Origin: Oscillospiraceae bacterium
GTDB lineage: Bacteria > Bacillota > Clostridia > Oscillospirales > Oscillospiraceae
Length of the DNA: 56,209 nucleotides
NCBI GenBank assembly: GCA_017515345.1
Contig: JAFWFZ010000004.1
Location: 1 to 56,209 of the forward strand
Direction of reading: 5' to 3'
The notes beneath the pieces are model-generated. The model ran no database searches, was not told the origin of the DNA, and saw only the letters and a list, made by a program, of their open reading frames with translations. Both the position numbers and the translations under genes were made by a program. How positions within the stretch are numbered: position 1 is the stretch's first letter; each line of letters starts with the position of its first letter. Shown here one piece after another: positions 15,288 through 24,300 of this stretch.

Positions 15288-16232
15288 ATGGCATATGAGA
15301 AAAGGAAGGTCATTCTGACCGTCGCGCAGACCGGCAATTTCCAGGGCAAGGAGCAGAACCCCAATCTGCCCGAGCAGCCCGATGAGATCATCGCATCCGC
15401 TTACGACTGCTACAACGCCGGCGCCTCCATCGTGCACGTGCACGCCCGCAACAAGCAGGGCAAGAGCTGCAACGACGGCGAGATCTTCGCGGAGATCAAC
15501 AGCGGCATCCGCGCCAAGTGCGGCACCCACGGCATCATCATCCAGAACTCCTCCGCTCCCGCCACCCGCGACAACGCCCAGACGGACGACGGCCTCGGCG
15601 TGCTGGATATGAAGGATCCCAACTGCTGGCCCGAGATGTGCTCCCTGGACTGCTCCCTGATGACCACCACCTGGGGCGACCTGGAATTCATCTATATGTG
15701 GACCCGCAAGTGGCTCATCAAGACCGCCCAGAGGATCAAGGACATGGGCATCAAGGCCGAGATCGAGGTCTTTGATCCCACCGCCATCGAGGACGTGTTC
15801 AAGTACCTGTATCCCGCCGGCGTGCTGGACGATCCCGTCTCCCTGACCCTGGTCATGGGCATGGACAAGGTCTCCCAGGGCGCTATCTCCTGCACCCGTG
15901 AGAACATCGACTTCATGTACGATCTGTGCCTGAGGTCCGCCGCCGCCGCCGGCGTGAAGATGCCCATCGACGTGACCACCATGGCCATCGGCGCGAACCA
16001 GCTCCAGGGCACCGTGTACGGCATGCTCCGCGGCACCGGCATCCGCACCGGCATGGAGGACAACATCAACTACAGCTATCATCAGCCTGCCAAGAGCAAC
16101 GCTCAGCTGGTGGAGCGCATCGTGCGCATCATCCACGAGCTCGACATGGAGGTCGCCACTCCCGACGAGGCCCGCGACATCCTGGGTCTTGCCCGCCTGA
16201 AGGACGCCGCTCACGTCCGCGGCAACATCTGA
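15288..16232 (+). CDS. BKACE family beta-keto acid cleavage enzyme (DUF849)
   Basis: 314 residues, the family length. Motifs: ILTVAQTGNF at the N-terminus, the metal-binding HVHAR (residues 46-50), LTLVMGMDK, and the C-terminal MATPDEAR-like VATPDEARDILG. These TIM-barrel enzymes, typified by 3-keto-5-aminohexanoate cleavage enzyme, condense a beta-keto acid with acetyl-CoA and split it into acetoacetate and a new acyl-CoA, using Zn2+. Members differ in substrate, including lysine-derived keto acid and dehydrocarnitine. The companion dehydrogenase and CoA-transferase fit this chemistry. I see no lysine aminomutase genes, so lysine fermentation is unlikely. The exact substrate is not readable by eye. 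Confidence 0.92.
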   Translation: MAYEKRKVILTVAQTGNFQGKEQNPNLPEQPDEIIASAYDCYNAGASIVHVHARNKQGKSCNDGEIFAEINSGIRAKCGTHGIIIQNSSAPATRDNAQTDDGLGVLDMKDPNCWPEMCSLDCSLMTTTWGDLEFIYMWTRKWLIKTAQRIKDMGIKAEIEVFDPTAIEDVFKYLYPAGVLDDPVSLTLVMGMDKVSQGAISCTRENIDFMYDLCLRSAAAAGVKMPIDVTTMAIGANQLQGTVYGMLRGTGIRTGMEDNINYSYHQPAKSNAQLVERIVRIIHELDMEVATPDEARDILGLARLKDAAHVRGNI

Positions 16233-16253
16233 GCGCACATTTGAACCGGAACG

Positions 16254-16279
16254 GAAGGGCACAGGAAACTGTGCCCTTC
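16254..16279. promoter_or_regulatory. Intergenic GAAA-tetraloop hairpin
   Basis: GAAGGGCACAG (16254-16264), GAAA loop, CTGTGCCCTTC (16269-16279): a perfect 11-bp stem with a GNRA loop and no T-tract. It probably protects or separates mRNA segments rather than terminating. Confidence 0.65.
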
Positions 16280-16317
16280 ATCGAATCCGCCGCTCAAGCG
16301 GCTGAACGGAGGCACAA

Positions 16318-17277
16318 ATGAAACTTGAAAATGTGAACCATATCGGCATCATCGGCGCCGGCATGATCGGCGACAGCATGACCGTGCTCACCACCGGCCA
16401 CGGCTACAAAACCACGAACCTGGTCCGCAACCCCGCCAAGATCCCCGGCTATAAGGAGCAGTACGACACCTATTTCCGCCAGATGATCGACCACGGCGTC
16501 CTCACCGAGGAGCAGTGGCACATCTGCGAGAAATACCTCACCTACTCTCTGGACTACGCCGACCTGGCGGACTGCGAGGTCATCTTCGAGTGCATCGTGG
16601 AGGATCTGGACCAGAAGCATGAGATCTACCGGAAGATCGAGGAGAACTGCCCCAATGTGAAGGTCATCTGCTCCGTCAGCTCCTCCTTCCTCAGCGACGC
16701 CCTCGGCGCGAAGATGGAGAAGTACTACGACCGGATCATCGTTACCCACCCCTTCAACCCCGCCCACATGGTCCCCTACTTTGAGATCTGCGCCGGCAGC
16801 AAGACGGCCGACGGCGTTGTGGATTTTGCGGTGGACGTGCTCAAGTCCCTGGACCGGCAGCCCGCCATCCTGAAAAAGCCCAATCCCGGCTTCATCGGCA
16901 ACTACCTGCAGTTCGCACTCTGGGCAGCCTGCCTCAAGCTGGTGCAGGACGGCGTCTGCGAGCCCAAGGATATCGACACCTGCCTCAATTACAGCTTCTG
17001 CCCCCGCTACTCCAGCATCGGCATCTTCGATCATTTTGACAACGGCGGCTATAAGCTGAACATCACCACCTGCAACTCCGTGTTCCCCATCCTCCCCCGC
17101 TGGGACGAGGCGCCCGACATCATCAGGGAGAAGGCCGAATCCCCCGACGCCTGGGGCGCCAAATCCCCCACGAAGAAGGGCTTCTACGACTGGAACGGCG
17201 TGGACATGGCCGCCTACGCGGAGCGCGTGAACGCACCCTACTGGCGGTTCTGCAGCTGGGATTTCCCGAAGGAATGA
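16318..17277 (+). CDS. 3-hydroxyacyl-CoA/L-carnitine dehydrogenase-type oxidoreductase
   Basis: 319 residues, the size of single-chain hydroxyacyl-CoA or carnitine dehydrogenases. The NAD-binding Rossmann motif HIGIIGAGMIGDSM is at residues 8-21. The catalytic dyad region has SSSF followed by THPFNPAHMVPYFEICAG (His in HPFNP, about residue 143, and Glu). A helical C-terminal domain begins after PGFIGNYLQ. It would oxidise a beta-hydroxy acid to the beta-keto acid that the upstream BKACE enzyme cleaves, as L-carnitine dehydrogenase does in carnitine degradation. It lies 85 bp after the BKACE gene behind a hairpin. Which hydroxy acid it uses is unknown. Confidence 0.88.
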   Translation: MKLENVNHIGIIGAGMIGDSMTVLTTGHGYKTTNLVRNPAKIPGYKEQYDTYFRQMIDHGVLTEEQWHICEKYLTYSLDYADLADCEVIFECIVEDLDQKHEIYRKIEENCPNVKVICSVSSSFLSDALGAKMEKYYDRIIVTHPFNPAHMVPYFEICAGSKTADGVVDFAVDVLKSLDRQPAILKKPNPGFIGNYLQFALWAACLKLVQDGVCEPKDIDTCLNYSFCPRYSSIGIFDHFDNGGYKLNITTCNSVFPILPRWDEAPDIIREKAESPDAWGAKSPTKKGFYDWNGVDMAAYAERVNAPYWRFCSWDFPKE

Positions 17278-17301
17278 TCTTTGAAGAAAAGGAGAAGATA
17301 A

Positions 17302-17763
17302 ATGGCAATACTGAATAACGAGTCCGGCAAGTACGCCGGCAATTTCGTGCAGGTGAGCCCCGGCCCCGGCATGGATCCCGAATTCAAGGCGATCTACGAC
17401 AAATTCGCAAAGCGCATCATGTGGATGGACGGGAGCGTCTGCCCCGGCGCGTTCCAGATGAACACCGCCTGGTACTTCGGCGTGCCGGAGCGGGACCCCA
17501 TTTTTGAGGAGCACTGCCACGACGATACCAGCGAGCTGGTCGGCTTCTTCAGCAGCGACATGAACAACCCCTATGACCTGGGCGGCAAGATCGAGTATTC
17601 CATCGGCGGCGAGGCCCATCTGCTGACCAAGTCCACCATGATCTTCATCCCCGCGGGCATCCCCCACAATCCCATGCGGATCCTGGAGGTGGACCGCCCC
17701 ATCTTCCACTTCTCCGTCGTCATGAAGCAGAACTACGACGCGGACAAGGACGTTTACAAATAA
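17302..17763 (+). CDS. Cupin-domain protein of the catabolic operon
   Basis: 153 residues. A double-stranded beta-helix is suggested by the metal-ligand pattern EEHCHDDTSE (two His and Glu), then FIPAGIPHNPMRI (third His) in the second cupin motif. The metal site appears complete, so it could be an isomerase, a lyase or a binding protein. GAAAAGGAGAAGATAA precedes the ATG. It lies between the dehydrogenase and the CoA-transferase and is probably required for the same pathway, perhaps handling an unstable keto acid or isomerising the substrate. No closer function can be supported. Confidence 0.75.
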   Translation: MAILNNESGKYAGNFVQVSPGPGMDPEFKAIYDKFAKRIMWMDGSVCPGAFQMNTAWYFGVPERDPIFEEHCHDDTSELVGFFSSDMNNPYDLGGKIEYSIGGEAHLLTKSTMIFIPAGIPHNPMRILEVDRPIFHFSVVMKQNYDADKDVYK

Positions 17764-17773
17764 ACCGAACGGA

Positions 17774-17809
17774 AAAGCCCGGCATCCTTTGAGTGGGCTG
17801 CCGGGCTTT
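17774..17809 (+). terminator. Attenuator-like hairpin between cupin and CoA-transferase
   Basis: AAAGCCCGGCA pairs with TGCCGGGCTTT, but only CAATC follows instead of a U-run. It may cause partial termination or stabilise the upstream message, so the CoA-transferase may be expressed less strongly. Confidence 0.5.
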
Positions 17810-17838
17810 CAATCTGACTGACGAAAGGAAACTGACCC

Positions 17839-19425
17839 ATGGCTAAATTCGTTTCCCTGGAGGAGGCCGTCTCCCACATCAAGGACAACGCCGCGCTCCT
17901 CAGCGGCGGCTTCGGCTCTCTGGGCAGCCCGGAGGAGCTTTACTCCGGTCTGGCTGACCGCTTCCGGAAGGAAGGGCACCCGCAGAACATCACCTTCATC
18001 TGCACCATCACCCCCGGCGACAAGACCGAGAGCACCGAGCCCTACAAGGGCCTGAATCTGGGCGCCAACAAGATCGCCATCGACGGGCTGCTGGGCAAGG
18101 TTTGGGCCGGCAACATGACCGACGCCCGCACCATCGCCTATATGATCGGGGAGAACAAGATCCCCGGCTACCTGCCCCCCATGGGCGTCATGTGCAACCT
18201 GATCCGCTGCTCCGCCGGCGGCAGGCCCGGCCTTCTCACCAAGGTCGGCCTCGGCACCTTTGCCGATCCCCGGCATGACGGCTGCGCCTGTAACGACAAG
18301 GCCAAGGAGGCCGGCAGCGTGGTGGAGCTCATGGAGATCGACGGCGAGGAGTACCTCTTCTACAAAGCGCCTAAGCCCGACGTGGCCTTCATCCGCGCCA
18401 CCTATGCCGATGAGGACGGCAACCTCTCCATGATCCACGAGGCGTACATCGGCACGGAGCTGGAGGTGGCGGCAGCCGTCCACAACAACGGCGGCATCGT
18501 CATCGCCCAGGTGGAGTCCGTGGTCCCCCGCAACACGCTGAAGCTGCGGGACATCCGCATCCACAACAAGCTGGTGGATTACATCGTGGTTGCCCAGGAT
18601 CCCATGAACAGCCGCCAGTGCTACGCCACCACCAAATACCGCCCCGAGCTCTCCGGCGAGCAGAAGCTGGCCGGCAGCGCCACGAAGCCCCTGCCCATGA
18701 GCGTGCGGAAGGTCATTGCCCGCCGCGCCGCCATGGAGCTGCAGCCCAACATCATCATCAACCTGGGCACCGGCATTCCCTCCGGCATCGGCAGCGTGGC
18801 CGCGGAGGAGGGCATCAACGAGGGGCTCACCTGCTCTGTGGAGTCCGGTCCCATGGGCGGCCAGGTCCAGGAGGGGCTGGCCTTCCCCGGCGTCGCCAAC
18901 GCGGAGTGCATGTTCTCCCAGACCGACTGCATCGACCTCTACGACGGCGGCATGCTGGACATGGCGTTCCTGGGCGGCGCGGAGATCGACAGCGACGGCA
19001 ACGTGAACGTTTCCAAATTTGCCGGCCGCTGCATCGGCGCGGGCGGATACATCAACATCTCCCAGAACGCCAAGAAGGTCTTCTTCTGCGGCCAGTTCAC
19101 CGCGGGCAAGACCGATATCGAGTGCACCGGCGACGGTCTGAGGATCAACAGGGACGGCGCGGTGAAGTTCGTGGACAAGGTGCAGCAGATCACCTTCTCC
19201 GCCGACTACGCCCGCAAGGCCGGGCAGGAGATCATGTACATCACCGAGCGGGCCGTGTTCCGCCTCTGCGATGAGGGGATCGAGCTCATCGAGATCGCTC
19301 CCGGCGTGGATCTGGAAAAGGACGTGCTGGGCAAGATGGCCTTCAAGCCGAAGATTTCCCCGGAATTGAAAAGGATGGACGCCCGCCTGTTCAACGAAGC
19401 CCTCATGGGCTTGAAGAACGGCTGA
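17839..19425 (+). CDS. Acyl-CoA:acetate/acetoacetate CoA-transferase (YdiF-like, fused subunits)
   Basis: 528 residues, the length of the single-chain YdiF/propionate CoA-transferase type in which alpha and beta halves are joined. Visible anchors include VAFIRATYADEDGN near residue 185, the catalytic Glu in SVESGPMGG (about residue 335), FCGQFTAGKTDI, and the tail ITERAVFRL...IEIAPGVDLEKDVLGKM. The catalytic Glu forms a glutamyl-CoA thioester intermediate. Here it could move CoA from the BKACE acyl-CoA product to acetoacetate or acetate, feeding acetoacetyl-CoA to butyrate or acetate metabolism. Last gene of the operon, followed by a strong terminator. Confidence 0.93.
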   Translation: MAKFVSLEEAVSHIKDNAALLSGGFGSLGSPEELYSGLADRFRKEGHPQNITFICTITPGDKTESTEPYKGLNLGANKIAIDGLLGKVWAGNMTDARTIAYMIGENKIPGYLPPMGVMCNLIRCSAGGRPGLLTKVGLGTFADPRHDGCACNDKAKEAGSVVELMEIDGEEYLFYKAPKPDVAFIRATYADEDGNLSMIHEAYIGTELEVAAAVHNNGGIVIAQVESVVPRNTLKLRDIRIHNKLVDYIVVAQDPMNSRQCYATTKYRPELSGEQKLAGSATKPLPMSVRKVIARRAAMELQPNIIINLGTGIPSGIGSVAAEEGINEGLTCSVESGPMGGQVQEGLAFPGVANAECMFSQTDCIDLYDGGMLDMAFLGGAEIDSDGNVNVSKFAGRCIGAGGYINISQNAKKVFFCGQFTAGKTDIECTGDGLRINRDGAVKFVDKVQQITFSADYARKAGQEIMYITERAVFRLCDEGIELIEIAPGVDLEKDVLGKMAFKPKISPELKRMDARLFNEALMGLKNG

Positions 19426-19458
19426 TCCCGCAGCACACCACATACAGGCACGATCACA

Positions 19459-19490
19459 ATAAACCGGCAGACGATCCGTCTGCCGGTTTA
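19459..19490. terminator. Bidirectional terminator
   Basis: AAACCGGCAGACG-ATC-CGTCTGCCGGTTT, a perfect 13-bp stem ending both the CoA-transferase message and the convergent spore-protein gene. Confidence 0.85.
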
Positions 19491-19526
19491 TCGCTGTCCT
19501 CAGATTTGCGGGTTGGATCCGTTTAT

Positions 19527-19718
19527 TTACTGGATGCCGTCCTCGTAGGACTTGATCATCTTTCGGACCATCTGACCGCCGACGGAGCCGGCCTGCTTGC
19601 TGGTCAGGTCGCCGTTGTAGCCCTGCTTCAGATTGACGCCGACCTCGTTGGCCGCTTCCATCTTGAACTTGTCAAGGGCAGCACGGGCATTGGGGTTCAT
19701 AATGCTGGATTTTGCCAT
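19527..19718 (-). CDS. Alpha/beta-type small acid-soluble spore protein
   Basis: 63 residues from ATG 19718, preceded by AAGGAG; the longer frame to 19850 lacks a start signal. The core KFKMEAANEVGVNL and GDLTSKQAGSVGGQMVRKMI are the two conserved SASP signatures, including the germination-protease site around KFKMEAANE. These proteins coat spore DNA and protect it from UV and chemical damage. The gene is monocistronic, as usual, and is direct evidence that the organism can form spores. Confidence 0.96.
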   Translation of the reverse strand: MAKSSIMNPNARAALDKFKMEAANEVGVNLKQGYNGDLTSKQAGSVGGQMVRKMIKSYEDGIQ

Positions 19719-19879
19719 TATTCTGCATCTCCTTCTCTTTTTCGGCGGTGACCGGGGCGCGATCGTCTGTCCGCGCCCGTTTCGGCGGCCGCCGCCTTTC
19801 GCAGTTATTTTGACACGGGATGCGGCGATTATGAGATGAAATTTTTTCAATTTTCCAGCATCATTTTATGATTCTATGG

Positions 19880-19885
19880 TATAAT
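19880..19885 (+). promoter_or_regulatory. Extended -10 promoter of the third MATE gene
   Basis: TGGTATAAT: TATAAT at 19880-19885 with an upstream TG, making an extended -10. The -35 box is poor. Confidence 0.55.
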
Positions 19886-19916
19886 TGGAAAAACTCAAAA
19901 AAAGGAAACCGAAAGA

Positions 19917-21314
19917 ATGGACAACAAACCTCAATCCCAGGACAAGCTGGGCACCATGCCCATCGGGCGGCTGCTGGTGGTCATGTCGGTGCCGATGATG
20001 ATCTCCATGCTGGTGCAGGCCCTCTACAACACCGTGGACTCCATGTTCGTGGCCCATCTGAGCGAGGACGCCCTCACGGCGGTGTCGCTGGCCTTTCCCT
20101 TCCAGAATGCCATGATCGCCGTGGGCGTTGGCAGCGGCGTGGGTGTGAACGCGCTGGTATCCCGGCATCTCGGCCGGGGCGACCGGGAGACGGCGGAGCG
20201 CACCGCGAATATCCAGGTGTTCCTCTCCGCCTGCTATACCGTCATCTTCGCGCTGCTGGGCATCTTCCTCTCCCGCTGGTTTTTCGAGCTTCAGACAGAT
20301 GTGAAGGTGATCGTGGACTACGGAACACAGTACCTCACTATCTGCTGCGGGCTCAGCCTCGGCATGTTTTACGGGCAGAATTTTGAAAAACTGCTGGTCG
20401 CCACGGGCAACAGCGTCCTCTCCATGGTCTGTCAGGGTGTGGGCGCCGTGGTAAACATCCTGCTGGATCCGGTGCTCATTTTCGGCCTCGGTCCCGCGCC
20501 GAAGCTGGGCGTGGCCGGTGCGGCCTACGCCACCGTGATCGGGCAGACGATCGCCGCCCTGTTGGCGCTGTTCTTCAATCTCCGCTCCAACAAGGCCACC
20601 CGGTTCCACTTCCGGAAAATGAAGCCCGACTGGGCCATCATCCGACAGATCTACTCCATCGGCGTGCCCTCCATGCTGACGGTGTGCCTCAACAGCGTCA
20701 TGTCCTTCGGCATGAACAAGATCCTGCTGGGCTTCAGCACCACCGCCGCCGCCGTCAACGGCGTGTGGCAGCGGCTGCAGTATTTCGGCTTCATGCCGGT
20801 ATTCGGCCTCAACAACGGCACCATCGCCATCTACTCCTACAACTACGGAGCACGGAACTATGACCGGGTGAAAAAGGCGCTCCGGCTCGCCCTCCTGGCC
20901 GGAGGCGCGGTCACAGCCGCCATCGCGCTGGTTTATGAGCTGTTCCCCCAGGTCATGCTGGGCCTGTTCGACGCGTCGGATACCATGATGGCCATCGGCG
21001 TCACCGCCCTGCGGATCTGCAGCGTCTCCATGGTGTTCGGCGGGCTGTGCCTGGTGCTCTCCTCCTCGTTCCAGTCCCTGGGCTACAGCGGGTTCACCCT
21101 CTTCTCCAACGCCTGCCGCCAGATGTTCCTGCCCCTCCCGGCGGCTTGGCTGCTGTCAAAGACCGGCGTGCTGGGCAACGTGTGGTTTGCCGTGCTTATC
21201 GCCGAGAGCGTCACCTGCCTCATCTCCCTGTGCATCTCCCGCTTCGTCATGCGGAAATTCCGTGAGCGGGTCGCCGCGGGTCCTCCCTCCCAAACAGCGC
21301 CCGGTCAGAGCTGA
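19917..21314 (+). CDS. MATE family multidrug/cation antiporter (third of three)
   Basis: 465 residues with twelve predicted membrane helices. Characteristic segments: VPMMISMLVQALYNTVDSMF near the start, the LLDPVLIFGLG loop, GAAYATVIGQT, and YSYNYGARNYDRVK in the second half. ATG 19917 follows AAAGGAAACC. It is a single gene with its own terminator at 21333. It is clearly a different subfamily from the copies at 4788 and 6884. Substrate unknown. Confidence 0.93.
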   Translation: MDNKPQSQDKLGTMPIGRLLVVMSVPMMISMLVQALYNTVDSMFVAHLSEDALTAVSLAFPFQNAMIAVGVGSGVGVNALVSRHLGRGDRETAERTANIQVFLSACYTVIFALLGIFLSRWFFELQTDVKVIVDYGTQYLTICCGLSLGMFYGQNFEKLLVATGNSVLSMVCQGVGAVVNILLDPVLIFGLGPAPKLGVAGAAYATVIGQTIAALLALFFNLRSNKATRFHFRKMKPDWAIIRQIYSIGVPSMLTVCLNSVMSFGMNKILLGFSTTAAAVNGVWQRLQYFGFMPVFGLNNGTIAIYSYNYGARNYDRVKKALRLALLAGGAVTAAIALVYELFPQVMLGLFDASDTMMAIGVTALRICSVSMVFGGLCLVLSSSFQSLGYSGFTLFSNACRQMFLPLPAAWLLSKTGVLGNVWFAVLIAESVTCLISLCISRFVMRKFRERVAAGPPSQTAPGQS

Positions 21315-21332
21315 TTTATGTTATGTAAACCT

Positions 21333-21368
21333 GTTCCCTTCCCGAAGAGTCGGGAAGGGAACTTTTTT
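21333..21368. terminator. Strong bidirectional terminator
   Basis: GTTCCCTTCCCGA-AGAG-TCGGGAAGGGAAC followed by TTTTTT. It serves the MATE gene and the convergent ABC permease gene. Confidence 0.9.
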
Positions 21369-21369
21369 C

Positions 21370-24300
21370 TCATTCAATCGCTTTCAGGGAATCAGCCATG
21401 TCGATCCTGTCCAGCTTGAAGTTGAGCAGGAATGCCACTGCCGCCGCAAACACGAAGGTCAGCGCCACCGAGATGACGTAGCTCAGGGGCGCGGCGCGGC
21501 AGCCGAAATAGAAGCTGCTGATCTTGATCTGCCTCATCACGTACCAGAGCAGGGCATAGCCCATGGGCAGGCCCACCAGCGCGCTGACGCCCGTGAGCAC
21601 CATGTTCTCCCGGAACACGTAGGCCGCCGACTCATTGGGGTAGAACCCCAGCACCTTCAGGGTGGCGATCTCCCGCCTCCGCTCGTTGATGCTGATGTTG
21701 GTCAGATTGTACAGCACGATGAACGCCAACGCGCCGGCGCAGACGAGCACGATGAGAACGATGTAGTTCAGGCTGGAGAGCATGCTCGCCACTCGCTCCC
21801 GCATGTCGCTGAGCACATTGACAGCGGCCACATTGTCATCACCCATGATCGCCGCCGCGGCAGCGTGCTGATCCGCCCCCTCCGCCAGGTTGAGGTAGGC
21901 CGTTTTGACTTCCGGCGCGGTCCCCCACTGATCCCGGAATGTGTCGGCGCGGATGAAGGCGTAGTCGTAGATATAGTTGTCGAAGATCCCGGTGACGGTG
22001 AGCGTCACCTCCCGGAGCTCCGTATCCCGGAGGGTGATGACGTCCCCCTTCTTCAGGCCGCAGTCCATGGCGAGCCGGTAGTCGATGACCGTCTCTCCGG
22101 TCTCCGGCCAGGGGATGTGGTCTTCGCCCCGGTGCAGGTCGATAAAGCCGTCCATCTCCTCCTCGAACACCACGGCGTTGACGCTGAGTGTCTTGCCTCC
22201 CGCGGTCAGGTCCATGGCGCTCACGTGAAGGAAGGCGGCGCCCGAGACCTCATCCTGATGAGCGGCGCGAAAAGCCTCCGTCTCCGTCTCGCTCAGCGCC
22301 TTTGTGAAGGACACGGAGCAATCGTAAACCTCGATCTCGTCGAACTGGTAGTCCAAAATATGCTGGATGGAGTCCCGTATACCGAAGCCCGTAAGCAGCA
22401 GCGCCGTGCATCCCCCCACCCCCAGGATCATCATGATCATCCGCTTTTTATACCGAAGGATATTGCGGATGGAAACCTTGTGGAGGAATTTCACACGCTT
22501 CCAGATGAATTTTGCCCGCTCGATGAGGATGCGCCTGCCGGCGGGCGGCGATTTCGGCCGGATGAGCTCTGCGGGCGACTCGTTCAGGTCCCGGCGGCAC
22601 ACAAGATACGTGGCCCCCATGGAACAGAGCAGGAACAGCGCCGTGCAGTCCGCGAACAGCTTCCAGTCCAACAGGAACGCCACCGGACGCGCGATGGAAT
22701 ACATGATCCGATACACCTGCCACAGGGCCAGCGGCAGAAACCGCGACCCCAGCAGGAATCCTACGATACAGCCCAGCACCGAGGCGCTGCCGGAATAAAA
22801 GAGGTACTGCCCGATGATGGCGCCGCTGCCGTAGCCCAGCGCCTTCAGCACCCCGTTCTGGGTGCGCTGCTCATCCACCATGCGGGTCATGGTGGTCACG
22901 CAGACCAGCGCCGCTACCAGGAAGAAGAACAGGGGGAACACGCGGGAAACGCCGCGGACGATCCCCATGTCGTTATCCAGGGTGGCGCAGCCGATATTCG
23001 CGGTGCGGTCCAGCACATAGGTGGAAGGCTCCTCCAGCTCGCTGAGCTTCTCCCGGGCCTCGTCCAGCTCCCGCTGCCCATCCGCCAGCTCCCGCTCCGC
23101 GTCGGCAAACTGCGCGTCCGCCTCCGCCCGGGCATCCTCGTATTCCCGCAGACCGTCGGCATACTCCGCCTCTCCGTCACCCAGCTTCCGCTCAGAATCG
23201 GCCAGCTCCCGCTCCGCCTCCGCGATAGCCTCATTGGCGGCCCGGCGGCCTTCGGCATACTCCGATTCTCCTGCGGCAAGCTGCGCTTCGGATGCTGAAA
23301 GCTGATCCTCCGCTTCCGCAAAGGCTGTCTCCGCAGCCTCTGTCTGTTTTTCCAGCTCAGCCGCGCCGGCATCATACTGCTCCCGGGAGGCGGCAAGCTG
23401 GGCCTCCGCCTCGGCAAATGCGGCTTCCGCCGTCCTTTTTGCCTCATCAAACTGCGCCGAACCCTCGTTATACTTCGTGCGGGCGTCGTCGAGACCGGCG
23501 GCCAATGCGGCGATGGTCTCGCCGCTCAGGGGCGTGCCAAGTTGCTGCTCGGCCTGATCCCAGGCGGCGCAGAATGACTCCGCCGTCATACCGTATGCGC
23601 CAAGCGCCTGTTCCGCCGCGGCATTCAAAAGCGCGTTTTCCCCGGAGGACAGGGCTGCAATCAGCGCGGAGGGCGATTCAAAGCTCACGCCGAGACCGGC
23701 GGCGTTGACGGCCTGAGTCAGGGCGACCCCCGCGTCATAGAGGCTCCGGCATTGCGCGAGCTGAGCCTCCCCCTGGGCGAGCTGCCGGGCGGCCCCCTCC
23801 AGCTCCACCTGAGCGTACCGGAGCTGGAGCTCCGAATCGGCCCGGCGCGCGTCCAGCTCCGACCTGGCGGCCGCAAGCTGCTCCGCCGCTTCCTCCAGTT
23901 CCGCCCGGGCGTCGGCAAAGCCCTGCTCCGCCGTCTCCCGCTGAGCAGCCAGCTCCTGTTTTCCGTTTTCCAGCTCTGCCCAACCGTTGTCCAGCTCCCG
24001 TCTGGCGTCGGCAAAGCGCGTCTCCGCGTCGGATCTCCGGCTGTTCAGCTCCTCTTTCCCGTCGGAAAGCTGCTGCCAGCCGTCGTCCAGCTCCTTCCTG
24101 GCTGAGTTCAGCTCCTCCAGCGCATCGGACAGCTCCTTCTCCGCCTCCGCCCGTTCCGTTTCATAGGTCTCGCGGCCTTCGTCCAGCTCCGACTGGGCAT
24201 CCGCGATCTTTTCGAGGGCTTCCGCCTCCAGGCTGTCGTGCCGGATCGACGCCCGCTCCTCCAGAAGCGCGCTGACGGCCGGCTCAGCCCCGTCCACGGC

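Noticed and set aside
17809..19443. 544-codon minus-strand frame opposite the CoA-transferase
   Set aside because: Antisense shadow with repetitive Gly/Val/His composition; the CoA-transferase is well supported by motifs.
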